A stretch of DNA of 64,000 nt, taken from positions 147,609,340 to 147,673,339 of the forward strand of contig CM062296.1 of NCBI GenBank assembly GCA_031216915.1. The letters run 5' to 3'. The notes below the pieces were generated by a model. That model saw only the letters and a program-made list of their open reading frames with translations. It did not search any database and had not been told where the DNA came from. This DNA comes from Pictodentalium vernedei (Eukaryota > Mollusca > Scaphopoda > Dentaliida > Dentaliidae). This document shows positions 49,385 through 59,473 of the stretch, one piece after another; positions within the stretch are counted from its first letter, which is position 1; each line of letters opens with the position of its first letter. The translations under genes were made by a program, and so were the position numbers.

Positions 49385-49705
49385 CGTACTGTTGTAATGC
49401 AAAGTTATTCGAAGATTATAACCTCGGACAAGTTGGTTCAGGTTTACCAGCTTTTTCGGGAGCGCAAATACAAAGAGATATGGTCTAGGAAGTCTGCTTG
49501 GAACACTAAAACATGCAGTATTACCGCTAGTTAAAAATGTAGGCAAACAATTTTTTAAAAAGGTGTCGATTTTGTGGAAGATGTGGCCTCTGGAAAAAGT
49601 GTAATAGAAGCCAGTTTGAAGCGATTCAAAGAAGCTTTAGTGCAAGGAATTGTGAGCAGCGCCCCTCGTGAAACAACCAAGGAATATAAAATCCCCTGCT
49701 AAGAA
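49381..49705 (+). pseudogene. Small virion core-like protein (copy 1)
   Basis: The start ATG overlaps the penton stop. It encodes YCCNAKLFEDYNLGQVGSGL, a short break, then SLLGTLKHAVLPLVKNVGK-like and later SLKRFKEALVQG. The dYN-x-GQ-x-G-x-GLP and GLGS-(x)n-PL-x-K pattern matches small Polinton virion proteins compared with adenovirus core or pX-like proteins. The C-terminal half past 49565 has no counterpart in copy 2. It is frame-shifted after about 35 codons. Confidence 0.7.
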
Positions 49706-49769
49706 CAAATACCCCATTTCAATGAATAGAAAGCGAACTGTCAAGAAAGACGCTTTAGATTGACCATGT

Positions 49770-51087
49770 TTTTAATTACTCTCAAATCTTCAGACTGTCT
49801 CAACAGCGAATTGGATCTATTTTCAATACCCCCCCCCCCCACACACACCCCACCCTCCGAGATGAGTGTGGAATCAGGGCAAATGGATAGAATATCGCCC
49901 TTTAGCCACAATTGGAAACGGTGGTCCGGTCGAATTCTACACATCTGGGAGCGGTGATGACTATTTAAATTTAGGGCAGAGCTATCTTCACGTAAAAGCC
50001 CAAATTTTAAAAATGGACGGCGGGTGTTACCGAATGACGTAACAGTGGGGCCAGTCAATTTCTGGATGCATTCACTGGTCAATCAGATTGAAGTTAGTCT
50101 CAATGAAAAAAAACTTATCTCACCTTCGAACAACACATACTCCTACAGGGCTCATTTGGAAACTCTACTCAGTTAGGGTCCGGCCGCCAGAAAATCTCAG
50201 TTGACAAGTGCTTTGTGGTACAAAGACACACCTGGGCATTTTAATGATATAGACGAGAATGCTGGGTTGGAGACTAGAAGGTACTTTACTCAAAAAAGTA
50301 AATTTTTTGACATGGTGGGACGCTTGCTCTTGGACATATGTTTTCCACAGCGTTATCTTCTGAATGGGATTAACGTACATTTAAAAATGAACAGATCAAA
50401 AGTTGCTTTTGCTTTGATGGGGGAAACTCCAAATTTTAAAATCAAAATTAGAGGAGTTTCCATGTTCATCGGGAAAGAACGACTCAACCCAGCTAAACGA
50501 CTGGTACATGCGAAGGCCATAGAAAAAGGAATAACCAAACGCCCAAAAGATAGAATACAAATCAGAGCATTCTCCGTACCCAAAGGGAATTTGAATGTTA
50601 CGCTGGAAAAAAGTATTTCTAGGTCAACTATCGAAACGAATCGTAGTGGGCTGTGTGGACAATGATGCTTTTAATGGTAGTTTTTTCTAAAAATCCATTT
50701 CATTTTAAGCATTACAACATTAATTTCTAGCTGTATTTGCTGGTCAGCAAATCCCCGCCAAGCCCTTGTAGCCTCGTTTTGAACATGAAGAAATAGTGAG
50801 AAGTTACAACAGTTTATTTCAAGCAACAGGTCAAATATTTGATGATGTTGGAAATCATATCAGTCGTAAGGAGTATGCGAATGGATACATACTGTTTGCA
50901 TTTGACCTCCCTCCTGGTTTATCTCACGGCGAACATTTTAACTTAGTCAAACGAGGGAATCTGAGATTGGAAATGCACTTTGAGGAACCCCCTCCCAATA
51001 ACAGTTAATATTATAGTATATGTCGGGCTGCAAAATCTTATTGACATAGACAGACACATAAACATGATATTCGATTATACAACATGA
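49770..51087 (+). pseudogene. Polinton major capsid protein, double jelly roll, broken
   Basis: Frames in succession carry LNSELDLFSIPPT, EFYTSGSGDDYLNLGQSYL, VGPVNFWMHSLVNQIEVSL, ALWYKDTPGHFN, RYLLNGINVHLKMNRSKVAF, RLVHAKAIEKG, IQIRAFSVPKGNLNVTLE, NPFHFKHYNINF and GYILFAFDLPPGL. These belong to the Polinton-type major capsid protein family often annotated in invertebrates as F54H12.2-like, the main building block of the icosahedral shell. A C-rich insertion near 49830 and several frame breaks (near 50160 and 50660, among others) make it non-functional. Its stop (51085-51087) overlaps the protease start. Confidence 0.85.
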
Positions 51088-51509
51088 ATACATTGCAACT
51101 AGAGCATGTGATGAATTCAGACCCATATCTCAGACGTTATAGTTTGGGAGTTTTGCCAGGAATCGCTTTCAGAGAACGTTACTTACCAGCAGGCCAGTGG
51201 TATTTACAGCTAATTCCCATCCGAGTTATAGAAAAAAGGAACATTGGGTGTTTTTCTTACATAGGACACAAATGTATTGAATATTTTGATTCATGTGGGT
51301 TAACACCGCAACACAAGACATTCAAACGAATTCTAAACAAACATCCATACACATGGCGATTTAATCCCATTCGTATTCGAGGTGATTTACCCGTGTGTGG
51401 ACAATATTGTTTGTTTTACCTACTACTTAGATGTCGCGGTGTGTCTATGGCAACTACAGTGAATTACTTCACAACCAATCTTCACGAAAATTATATATTA
51501 GTGAGATAG
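51084..51509 (+). pseudogene. Adenovirus-type cysteine protease of the Polinton (copy 1)
   Basis: A 141-residue open frame starts in an ATGA overlap with the capsid gene. It has NTLQLEHVMNSDPYLRRYSL at the start, EYFDSCGLTP around residue 70, and the nucleophile region CGQYCLFYLLLR near residue 115. This matches adenain-like maturation proteases of Polintons, which cleave capsid precursors. The His-Trp-Val active-site block is not in this frame but in a neighbouring one at about 51240-51252. So two compensating frame breaks probably flank it and the product would lack the catalytic His. Confidence 0.78.
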
Positions 51510-51610
51510 ATATTTTGTCCACCATCGTCAGTACATTTTAGTCGTGTTGTCGACCAGAAGAAACACAACAATAAACGCTCCAGACAGAACTGACGATTGG
51601 GGCCGCATAA

Positions 51611-52171
51611 TCACCCCCAGTCCTCAGTGCCTCATTCGACTCTGAATTCCGGCACGCAATAGAAACTGAACTTGCCAACATTTTAAGAGACGGGGTTATA
51701 AATCTAGCACCACTATACCCAAAATACGCTTTAGAGGCATACAGACTAAAAGCGTTTGATTCTATGCAACCAAGCGAATGTCCTAAAAATCCCAAAGACC
51801 TCGCAAGGTGTGTTTGTTTCTACATGGGAACCGAAGATAAAACAAAATGTTTTTATTGCGGTGTCCAAATTCATATGTGGGAGGAGCAAGACGATGTGAA
51901 AGAGGAGCATCAAAGGGCACAGCCTATTTGTCCCTTTTTACGGCACATACCCCCACAACAACCACAAGAAGAAGAAGACGAGGTGGTAGGGGATTCCAAA
52001 GAGAGCCCAGACTTACAAATGAAATGTTGTGTCTGCCTATAGTCGAAATCGTCTATTTTGATTCGACCTTATCATCATCATTCATGTTGTTGTGAGAAAT
52101 GTTGTAGAAATCTGAAAACATATCCTATATGTCGAAAGAAAGTTATAGGACTTTTAAAAGCTTTTATTGTA
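51611..52171 (+). pseudogene. IAP-like protein (BIR plus broken RING) carried by the Polinton
   Basis: The frame is open from 51611 to 52042, with an ATG only at 51764. It encodes a baculoviral IAP repeat: YALEAYRLKAFDSM, then CxxC (CFYC), 16 residues, His, 6 residues, Cys, ending ICPFL. The zinc-binding spacing is exact. After an acidic linker (QEEEDEVVGD) a RING finger begins (CCVCL) and meets a stop at 52042. RING-like words continue past it, in shifted frames, to about 52171 (VEIVYF, then CCEKCC and PICRKKV). IAPs block caspases and act as ubiquitin ligases; carriage by a virus-like element suggests suppression of host cell death (inference). Confidence 0.8.
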
Positions 52172-52836
52172 TAAACCGTTGTATTTATGTAAAATTATGT
52201 TTAGATGAATGTAAAAGTTGTTTATTGCGAGTTTATTGTAACAACCAATTTATTTAATGTAAAAAAAAATTGTAATTTTGCTTAAATTTGTGAATTTGCT
52301 TGAAAATTGATTACAATTTATTGTAATTTTTGTTCTAAATTACTTCAATTTTGATTTTAATTTACTTCAATTTTGTGTTTAAATTACTTCAATTTTGTTT
52401 TTTAATTACTTCAATTTTGATTTTAATTTACTTCAATTTTGTGTTTAAATTACTTCAATTTTGTGTTTAAATTACTTAAATTTTGTTTTTAAATTACTTC
52501 AATTTTGTTTTTAAATTTCTTCAATTTTGTGTTTAAATTACTGCAGTTTTGTTTTTAAATTACTTCAATTTTGTTTTTAAATTACATTTAATATGGCAAT
52601 AAACAAATTACTCGGTTGTGAAAACATTTTAATCAGCTTGTTTTTAGTTAACCATTTGTAAACACAAATTATTGATTTACTGGAAGCCTTAGTTGCCAAA
52701 TACATTAATCTGATTCTTTGTCAAAACAAGTTAATCACTTTACAACTTAATAATTATTTGTTTAATGAATTCGTATGATTGAATAATGTTTTGTTTTTAT
52801 AATAAAAGTTTGGATAGATAGAATTCAAATTGTTTG
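52172..52836. repeat. Tandem AT-rich repeat of about 20-23 bp at the end of Polinton copy 1
   Basis: About 14 units of AATTACTTCAATTTTGTTTT type lie between about 52270 and 52590. The flanks are AT-rich without genes. The array separates the two opposed Polinton copies. Confidence 0.85.
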
Positions 52837-53022
52837 CACCTTTTTAAAAAATTGTTTGCCTACATTTTTAACTAGCGGTAATACTGCATGTTTTAATGTT
52901 CCAAGCAGACTTCCTAGACCATACCCTCTTTGTATTTGCGTTCCCGAAAAAGCTGGTAAACCTGAACCAACTTGTCCGAGGTTATAATCTTCGAATAACT
53001 TTGCATTACAACAGTACGTCAT
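52825..53022 (-). pseudogene. Small virion core-like protein (copy 2)
   Basis: A 65-residue frame starts in an ATGA overlap with the penton stop. It reads YCCNAKLFEDYNLGQVGSGL, then GYGLGSLLGTLKHAVLPLVK. The first 60 residues are uninterrupted, unlike copy 1. Homology to copy 1 stops at 52837, so the C-terminal half was lost at the junction. Confidence 0.72.
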
Positions 53023-53708
53023 TGTTTAAAGTGAAGTGTCACTGTCAACTTTTCGCGTTCAAATGGTACAGGTTCCCGGGTGTCGTCTGTTATATAGACC
53101 TCATCGGTTCCAAAATTTTTCCAAGACAGATGTAGGTAGTACGGATTTTCAAATGTTCGCAGATACTGTTGTTCCATATTCACCCTCTACGGGTACAATA
53201 CGTAGACGTGGGTCCCTAGAATCACCGACAATCTGTTCTTGAACCAAGTCACAATACACGTACAGAGAATAAAACCCAATGTTTACGTCTGTCACGCGAT
53301 AAGCTGTATCCCACCCTTGATGAAATGTATTCTGCTCAAATCCGAATATATACTGATGACAATGGCTCAGTGTCACCTCAGTTTTATTTCTAATGATGAG
53401 AGTTAATTTTTGGGTGATGGTATCCCAGACAAACTCTAAACAGGAGGGATAAGGTATAGATTTATCCTGCCATTATCAAGTTCTCGAAGCAGATCAGTGG
53501 GTTTTGTATATCTCCCCCATCTTAGTATAAACTTGTTTTGTTCTCCCTTGATCTTTACACTTACAAAACATTCGGATCTCGTAGTATTAAACCACGTATT
53601 GGGGTACTGCAGTTCAGTAAGTACGACTTTCCAATCACTTTCAAGATTGCTGGGTTTACTCAATTGCGTCCGAAAAGATGTAAGAGTGTTGTCCGGAAAC
53701 ACACGCAT
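53019..53708 (-). pseudogene. Polinton penton-like minor capsid protein (copy 2)
   Basis: Minus-strand counterpart of 48686-49384. The first frame runs uninterrupted to 53436, past the point where copy 1 is broken, then stops. The protein resumes at 53376 (FGFEQNTFHQGW, YVYCDLVQEQIVG, LRIVPVEGEYG) and breaks again near 53150. Copies 1 and 2 are thus damaged at different places. Confidence 0.8.
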
Positions 53709-53749
53709 AGAACTGTTGCTGGGTAAGTGTAAATAAAACAGTCTTTATT

Positions 53750-53960
53750 CTTGATAGTGGGATTAAGGAGTAAATAACCTACCCTCACTGCTCAGCAAAG
53801 CTGCCCACAATTGTGGATTATTCGTTTCCAAACTTAAATTAGCTATACTTGTGATTATGATCGTGTATAAAATAATCACTTGTACAAAATACGTTATTTC
53901 ACTTCTCGGTACTTTACTCCCACTCAAATACCACGATCTGTTACTAATCGCGTCTTCCGT
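53750..53960 (-). pseudogene. Small Polinton membrane protein (copy 2, start codon lost)
   Basis: Counterpart of 48157-48640 without the SINE. The initiator position reads ACG instead of ATG. The hydrophobic segment and a GYLLLNPTIKN-like ending are visible. Confidence 0.5.
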
Positions 53961-53969
53961 AATAATGAC

Positions 53970-55023
53970 AATTTTACGCCGACCCCTCTCCTTTTATTGG
54001 ACAATCCGACTTTGTGTGATCCACGAGTTGAACGATGTCGGATAACCCAACCATTTTAGTAGTAGGTCGTTTCGTTTTCCTCATCCACGCGTTTTGATAA
54101 CATTTTCTATTTTGTAAGTGGTTTTCTCGGCTACCTGTTGAATTTCCTCCTCGTAAAAACCGCCCTCTAAAAACACGCCGCTATCATCCCTTAACTTGTA
54201 TGTGACTGGATATCCGGGTATTATTTCGGCGATGGAAAACAACTCATGTGTCCAGTTTGGCGATTAACCTTTTTCAAATGTGCGCTTAACTTTACTTATC
54301 CTAACACGATCCTCAATTTTATAACGCGATCGGATCACGACTGGATCACCATAAAGCCTTTGCCAGATACGTTCTTGGACACTGTAAGTAACGGGCGGTG
54401 CAATACCAATACTACGTTGGTACGTGTCATTGTTCGAATCCGTTAAAGCTTGTATATGAAAGGTTAATGTGTTGTTCTTAGTAAAATATTTCCACATTCT
54501 TGTTTTAAAAGTCCGATTAAATTGTTCTATAATCGAACATTTCGTTTCAGCATTGTAAGTAGTAAACAAAGTCGACTCTATTCTTTTTTAAAAATCGCTG
54601 AAACTGGGTATTTTTAAATTCTTTTCCATGGTCTGTTTGTAATTTCATTGGCTTGCGTCCTGTATCGAAAACTGCAGTAAACGCCTGAACAATAGATGCA
54701 ACCTACTCATTTGTCAAAATGATAACCCAGGCAAACTTCGAGAAGACGTCAATACATGTAAGCAAAAGGTTAATCCCTTTATTGTGTTTACTAATGTTCG
54801 ATATGTCCGCTGAATCTGCTTGCCACTGATAATCGATGCCATTAACAATCGTCTTCTTTCTAATACAATTATGACGTGTGGGTTTGTGGAATGTGAATGT
54901 GTCTTGACCCTTTAACCATTCAATGACTGTTTTTGCTTTCTTTTTGGAAACCCGCTTGAGTGCATTTATCCCGCCAAAAATCCCTGGGGTGGCCGGTGTG
55001 TAGTAAAGCTCTTCTAAACTCAT
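53970..55023 (-). pseudogene. Polinton integrase (rve core plus chromodomain), broken (copy 2)
   Basis: An ATG at 55023 opens MSLEELYYTPATPGIFGGIN, then KGQDTFTFHKPTRHN. The DDE-type core follows: the first Asp in WQADSADI, a strand LLTCIDVFSKFAWV, an in-frame TAG at about 54700, the second Asp in LQTDHGKEF, a frame break, and the Glu in IIEQFNRTFK. The C-terminal part (IWQRLYGDPVVIRSRYKIED, then chromodomain words) runs to about 53970. Retroviral-type integrases with a C-terminal chromodomain are a defining Polinton gene and insert the element into the host genome. All three catalytic residues are recognisable, but the reading frame is not continuous. Confidence 0.82.
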
Positions 55024-55084
55024 TATGTTACAGACTTACAGATTGCAGCTGTATTTAAAGGGAAAGCCATTTTTAAGTGGTTGT

Positions 55085-55400
55085 GATCCCCTCTCTGCTG
55101 ATTTAGGGAATGGGGCAGTCATTTTGGAGATGGGTTTACGAATAAAATCCCAGCGTGCTTTGTTCCCGATGAGTTCTTGGGGGATATTAGCCTGACGTAA
55201 TGCCTCACCTAAAATTGCCAGCCTTCTGGTTCAAACCTCTTACGTTGTCTCAATAAATCGTTCACTAGATCTGTGATACTTGACCCTTCTACTGTTTGAT
55301 CATTATATCAACTGACCGCTTTCATCCCATGTCAAATTCGTAATAGTCTTTTAACCGCCCCAATAATAAACTCACCTTCCTCGGCATGGTTATGGGCATC
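55085..55400 (-). pseudogene. Unassigned Polinton-side reading-frame remnant
   Basis: Upstream of the integrase, on the same strand, shifting frames show KVSLLLGRLKDYY, ITDLVNDLLRQRKRFEPEGW and ELIGNKARWDFI. They look like decayed coding sequence belonging to the element, but I do not recognise the protein. No terminal inverted repeat of the element was identified beyond it. Confidence 0.4.
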
Positions 55401-56097
55401 GAATCTAGAATTTCGCGATCGGTACTATCTCGAGTTTGCTCTTTTTCCTTTTTATATGTACGGTTGTTGGTTCGCCCTACTTTTCATGAAATGATAAATA
55501 CCGCTGGACTTTCATATAAGAAGCCACGTTATCACAAAATATATCTGTTGTGTTACTTAATACTGTTGGGTAATAACCAGGTGTTCGATATATAACTCAT
55601 TCCTATGTCACCTAGGTCATTTTGGTGGACTAGGTCATTAGGTGGACTAGGTCAGTCCACCTGTTGTTCATCCAATGAGGTGTGACTGACCTTTTATTTT
55701 CTACTCTTGTTAAGAAGATGTTGTCCGGACCGACACCAGAACGTATGCCAACTGATATAAATGACGTGATTTGTTACATTTTTGTTAGTAATGATACATA
55801 ATATCTGCGTTTCCAACATCTGTTTTACATATAGCGGAATCTGGGGCCCAAAATACCTCAATGCCACACTGATCAGATAAAAGTGGCCCGGCTTGCCCGG
55901 TTTTTCTAGTGCAACTGGTGGTGTGTATCAAGGAAGAGCATTTAGTCTAAGCCACAGCAGTATTTTCTGTGGATACAGAGGCAAACCTTCGAGTATTAAG
56001 TGTTCGTATGGGCATTAATTTTGATTTTATCCACCGAGAACCGGGAGCGCAGTTTCTTAGCAGCTTGTGAACTTCAAACCGAAAAAAATGACGATTC
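55401..56097. other. No gene recognised
   Basis: Contains a short direct repeat at 55608-55665 (GTGGACTAGGTCA words). Nothing else is supported. Confidence 0.5.
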
Positions 56098-56378
56098 GGT
56101 CCTAACCAGCGGTGACTGCGTTGTGTTCTTCGGCAGTACACTTAATCACACGGGGCAATGGTGGCGCTGTGTGCTAAGGCATACTGCACGTCGATGGTGC
56201 ACCTTTCATCAGCCGCCGCTAACCCCCTTTGTGCAGAGTTGGAGCGTTGGGGAGTCTGCTGACCGCTTGGCGGTGGTTATCGTATGATACTCTGGCTTCC
56301 CTCACCCGTTAACCTGTCTGAAAGGAAGTGACCCTGGATGCTTGAAGGGTATTTAAATCCCAATAAAACAAAAAAAAC
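56098..56378 (+). mobile_element. SINE copy
   Basis: Starts AACCAGCGGTGACTGCGTTG, followed by GTTCTTCGGCAGTACACTT, CATACTGCACGTCGATGGTG and CCTCACCCG, and ends in an AATAAAACAAAAAAAAC-like tail. The front matches the central domain of the SINE at 63885-64000 and the body matches 48275-48540, so the three together outline the family. Confidence 0.75.
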
Positions 56379-56433
56379 ATATCCACCGAAAACTAATATA
56401 GCGATACCTCTCTCTCCCTGTCTCAACCGTAAA

Positions 56434-56602
56434 CACCTGAATAAATACACAGAACGACACGCGTGTGTGAATGGGTTAATCGATATGGCACGAGGATAGA
56501 ACGAGAGGCCGCAAACCTCGGGTTTTATCCTTCCGCGATGGCACAAGTGCCATATCGATTAACCCATTCACACACGCGTGTCGTCCTGTGTTTATTACAG
56601 GC
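56434..56602. repeat. Fold-back element, 37-bp perfect arms plus imperfect extensions
   Basis: Arms at 56455-56491 and 56547-56583 are exact reverse complements (CGACACGCGTGTGTGAATGG at the outer end). An inner GAGG-GCAAA-CCTC stem sits near 56500-56518. Outer flanks pair imperfectly (CCTGAATAAATACACAG with CTGTGTTTATTACAGG). Confidence 0.92.
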
Positions 56603-57509
56603 CTTCACGTCAAACAAACAATTATTAAAAGGAAACTCAGTAATTCATTTGACAACTATCAACAAAAAGAACATGTTTTATCGCCAACTAGATTTGCGAG
56701 GGAACCCGTGTTACTATTTCGTCCTCTGCGTGCCATTTTGTTATATGTGCCTACATAGAACACACTGAAACTCAGGGGACGATTTTCAGCTATCGCTAAC
56801 GATTCAAATGATAATTGCATTGCATGATTTGTAGAAATCACAGTGAAATTTCGCTTCTATTTGAAAATAGTGCGTCAACGAATTCCGTTCCTCACATATG
56901 TGCGGAACGGATTTTCATTTCCTGCATGGTTTAGTGTTGCTGTAGATGGGGATTTCATAGAACGGGCGTGTAATAAAATACATTTCCAACTGCAAATAAC
57001 ATTTCAGAAACATCTGCTCTATCGCTACCTGTTAATCAGTCTTTGGCACCAGCTTTAAAACGGGACACATCACCACCAATGGTAATGCTGAAAGCGCCAG
57101 TAGAAACAACAACTTCTGGTTAGTTACAAATAATAATACCAAAATTCCCAGGACGCATTCCACGCGTGGTGTATCTAGAACATTTCCCAATGTGTATATT
57201 GTATTTGGTAACGTTGAATTCACTCAACAATCGTGCTTATAATTCGTTGAATTTGATTTATTTTACGTTTTTCAATGTTTCTGCGTATTTGGACGATAAT
57301 ACAAATCTCAGCCCTACCACATTTTATTTGCACCCAATACCCTTGACTTTACCATGTAGTTTTCGATTCCTCGTACATTTATTTGAATATCCACAGCCAT
57401 CACCGATGAGTACCATATATGGCTGTTTCTTGTCTGGAACTGGTTGTAGGCAGGGAAGTAGACTTCAAACGAAATGGACAGAACACCAATGCATACCACA
57501 AACGCACGC
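56603..57509. other. No gene recognised
   Basis: Short frames are open on both strands but show no family signature. Confidence 0.45.
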
Positions 57510-57740
57510 GGTAACGGCCAAAACCGGCCAGCGCTATTCTCAAAATTCGCCAATTAATATTCATTATATTTTCGTTTTTTGTCTCAAAAACATAGGTTAT
57601 GACCCCTCGTTGGAACGAGCTCGTCGAGCTCGTTCCAACGGGGGGTCATAACCTATGTTTTTGAGACAAAAAATGAAAAAAAAATAGTTAATGACAAATT
57701 TTTATTGCAAGTGTCGTCTGCTTTTCATGTTAGGTAAAGG
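57510..57740. mobile_element. TTAA-family MITE, ends truncated
   Basis: Has the GTAACGGCCAAAACCGGCCA side, the central GGAACGAGCTCGTCGAGCTC palindrome and the AGTGTCGTCTGCTTTTCATG side. Terminal TTAACCCTTTACC is missing at the left and cut at AAAGG on the right. Confidence 0.85.
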
Positions 57741-57989
57741 CAAATATAGTTGTTCTTTTTTACTGTAGCCGTATTCTTTTCTTTTTTATTCTCGTCTCTT
57801 CATAAATGAATATATCAAGAAAAGTTCTCATTTTGTAAAACAGTTATACCTCTGCTAAATAGTTTGACCCCAAAAACTAAACTCAGGTATATGATAGAAC
57901 GGCGTGTTTAATTTCAAAGCATCAAAGAAGAGCTCAGGACTGCGTTACGATTAACACTTTTCCCTAACTCGTCGTAGATATCCCAGCGT

Positions 57990-58360
57990 GTTGAACCCTT
58001 TCAACCCGGTGTGCATAACTTTTTGCGTGACAAACAATTGGTAGTGGATGAACAGACGATTTAAAAAGAGAAAACAAATCTAAAGCAATTAACGTTTATG
58101 ACCCACTTTCAAAGTGTCAAAATACATGTATGTATTTCAGCAATGCATAAATGGCAATTTTCCGCAATTCTGACAAATGTACTCAATAACTACTGGGTGT
58201 TCTTCTTAGTAACCATGACCCATATTTTGAACCTCCACTGAGTTTCGACTCTTTTGGTGTTGAATTATTACTGAATCTCCTAACAAGCCAAGATGTCTTC
58301 GCCCATTTCGGCGTTGACGATACTGGCTGAAATCATACCAGTGTTGAAACGGTTAATTGT
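57990..58360 (+). repeat. Dispersed repeat shared with the palindrome arms
   Basis: Blocks TTGGTAGTGGA, CAGACGATTTAAA, CGCCCATTTCG and ACCAGTGTTGAA occur in the same order at 37680-37930 (inverted at 13780-14020). Confidence 0.65.
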
Positions 58361-58526
58361 GATCTGATTTAAATGGGGCATGGAGAACGTTCGCGATTCG
58401 ATTCGGTTCGAATGTTTTTTACTGATTAGGTTCGATTGGAAATTGTCTCGATTATTCGAATTTCGGAGTGTTTGGAATTTTAAATATTTATTTATTGTGG
58501 ACTCTCTGAAGATGACAACTCGGTGT

Positions 58527-58626
58527 CGTCCCAAGAAGAAGAATCCCAACAAGACGAGTTGGTAAAAAATCCAAACAAGACGATCCCAACAAGACGATCC
58601 CAACAAGACGAATCCAAACAAGATGC
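58527..58626 (+). repeat. Minisatellite, about 14-bp unit ATCCCAACAAGACG
   Basis: Six or seven imperfect units. An array of the same unit in opposite orientation lies at 59392-59473. Confidence 0.85.
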
Positions 58627-58800
58627 ATTTTGTCTCATCAAATATGGAGGAAATTTACTTTTAAAAGAACGTATACATTACAATGTATGCTATTTGAAGT
58701 ATTTATATGCTATTTATGCATGCGTTTGGGAGTTTTGTTGACAAAAAAGATACAACAAACTGTAGCAAACAGCGTCTTGTAACAAAGCGTGGCGCCTCTG

Positions 58801-59053
58801 TTAACCCTTTACCCAACGTAACGGCCAAAACCGGCCAGCGCTATTCTCAAAAATCGCCAATTAATTTTCAAAATATTTTCATTTTTTGTCTAAAAAACAT
58901 AGGTTATGACCCCCTAGTTGGAACGAGCTCGTCGAGCTCGTTCCAACGAGGGGTCATAACCTATGTTTTTGAGACAAAAAATGAAAAAAATTAGTTATTC
59001 AAGAATTTTTTTTTGCAAGTGTCGTCTGCTTTTCATGTTAGGTAAAGGGTTAA
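58801..59053. mobile_element. TTAA-flanked piggyBac-like MITE, intact
   Basis: Exact TTAA at 58801-58804 and 59050-59053, with termini CCCTTTACCCAACG and ATGTTAGGTAAAGGG. The central palindrome is GGAACGAGCTCGTCGAGCTC. It is 253 bp with the duplications and close to the copies at 24110 and 57510. Confidence 0.9.
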
Positions 59054-59112
59054 CTGGTAGCATGCTAAGTTTTTTTTTGGTTGTCATAGTTTTTTTCACA
59101 TAATATTGCTTG

Positions 59113-59163
59113 TCACAATTGATGGGAGAGTGCCTATAGACACTCTCCCGTTAATTGTAACAG
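59113..59163. repeat. Hairpin with about 21-bp arms
   Basis: GTCACAATTGATGGGAGAGTG pairs with CACTCTCCCGTTAATTGTAAC with minor mismatches. A related CTCTCCAATAATTTG word occurs in the repeat at 6540-6870. Confidence 0.8.
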
Positions 59164-59391
59164 GGCAAATCCACCCAGACTTAATAATATCACACCGAAA
59201 ATGAATTGAAGTGCATCCACAGAATATGAAGTGGTTTAGCTCTGATACTCACATTTCGGTATAAAGCCCCAAAAAAGGGCTTCTAACACGCAACCACTTA
59301 ACTGAAATCTCTTTGTCCAAAAGTAAGCCGTGTTAGCAGTTTATGATGGAAAACCTCAAAATAAATGGGTTATGTAGTCATTTTAATTAAA

Positions 59392-59473
59392 TTTGTCTTG
59401 TTGGGATTCGTCTTGTTGGATGGCCATTTTCGACTTTCGTCTTGTTGGGATTCGTCTTGTTGGGAATAAACCG
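59392..59473 (-). repeat. Minisatellite of the 14-bp unit, inverted orientation
   Basis: Units of GTCTTGTTGGGATT, the reverse complement of the array at 58527-58626. Confidence 0.85.

Larger units (their letters stand above)
47619..49565 (+). repeat. Left arm of the Polinton inverted repeat
   Basis: This matches 52837-54495 in inverted orientation. The match starts at GTGGAAATATTTT, the same base where the giant palindrome ends, and stops at AAAAAGGTG. The left copy is longer mainly because of a SINE at 48275-48540. Divergence between these arms is clearly higher than between the giant arms. Confidence 0.9.
52837..54495 (-). repeat. Right arm of the Polinton inverted repeat
   Basis: Inverted partner of 47619-49565. 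Beyond 54495 the integrase gene continues to 55023 without a partner. Confidence 0.9.

Noticed and set aside
47619..54495. The Polinton inverted repeats as the element's own terminal inverted repeats.
   Set aside because: The arms contain coding genes (penton, core-like, integrase C-terminus) and differ in their damage, so they are two copies in opposite orientation rather than element termini.
58280..58741. Gln/Asp-rich and Trp/Leu-rich open frames on both strands.
   Set aside because: They are translations of the 14-bp minisatellite.
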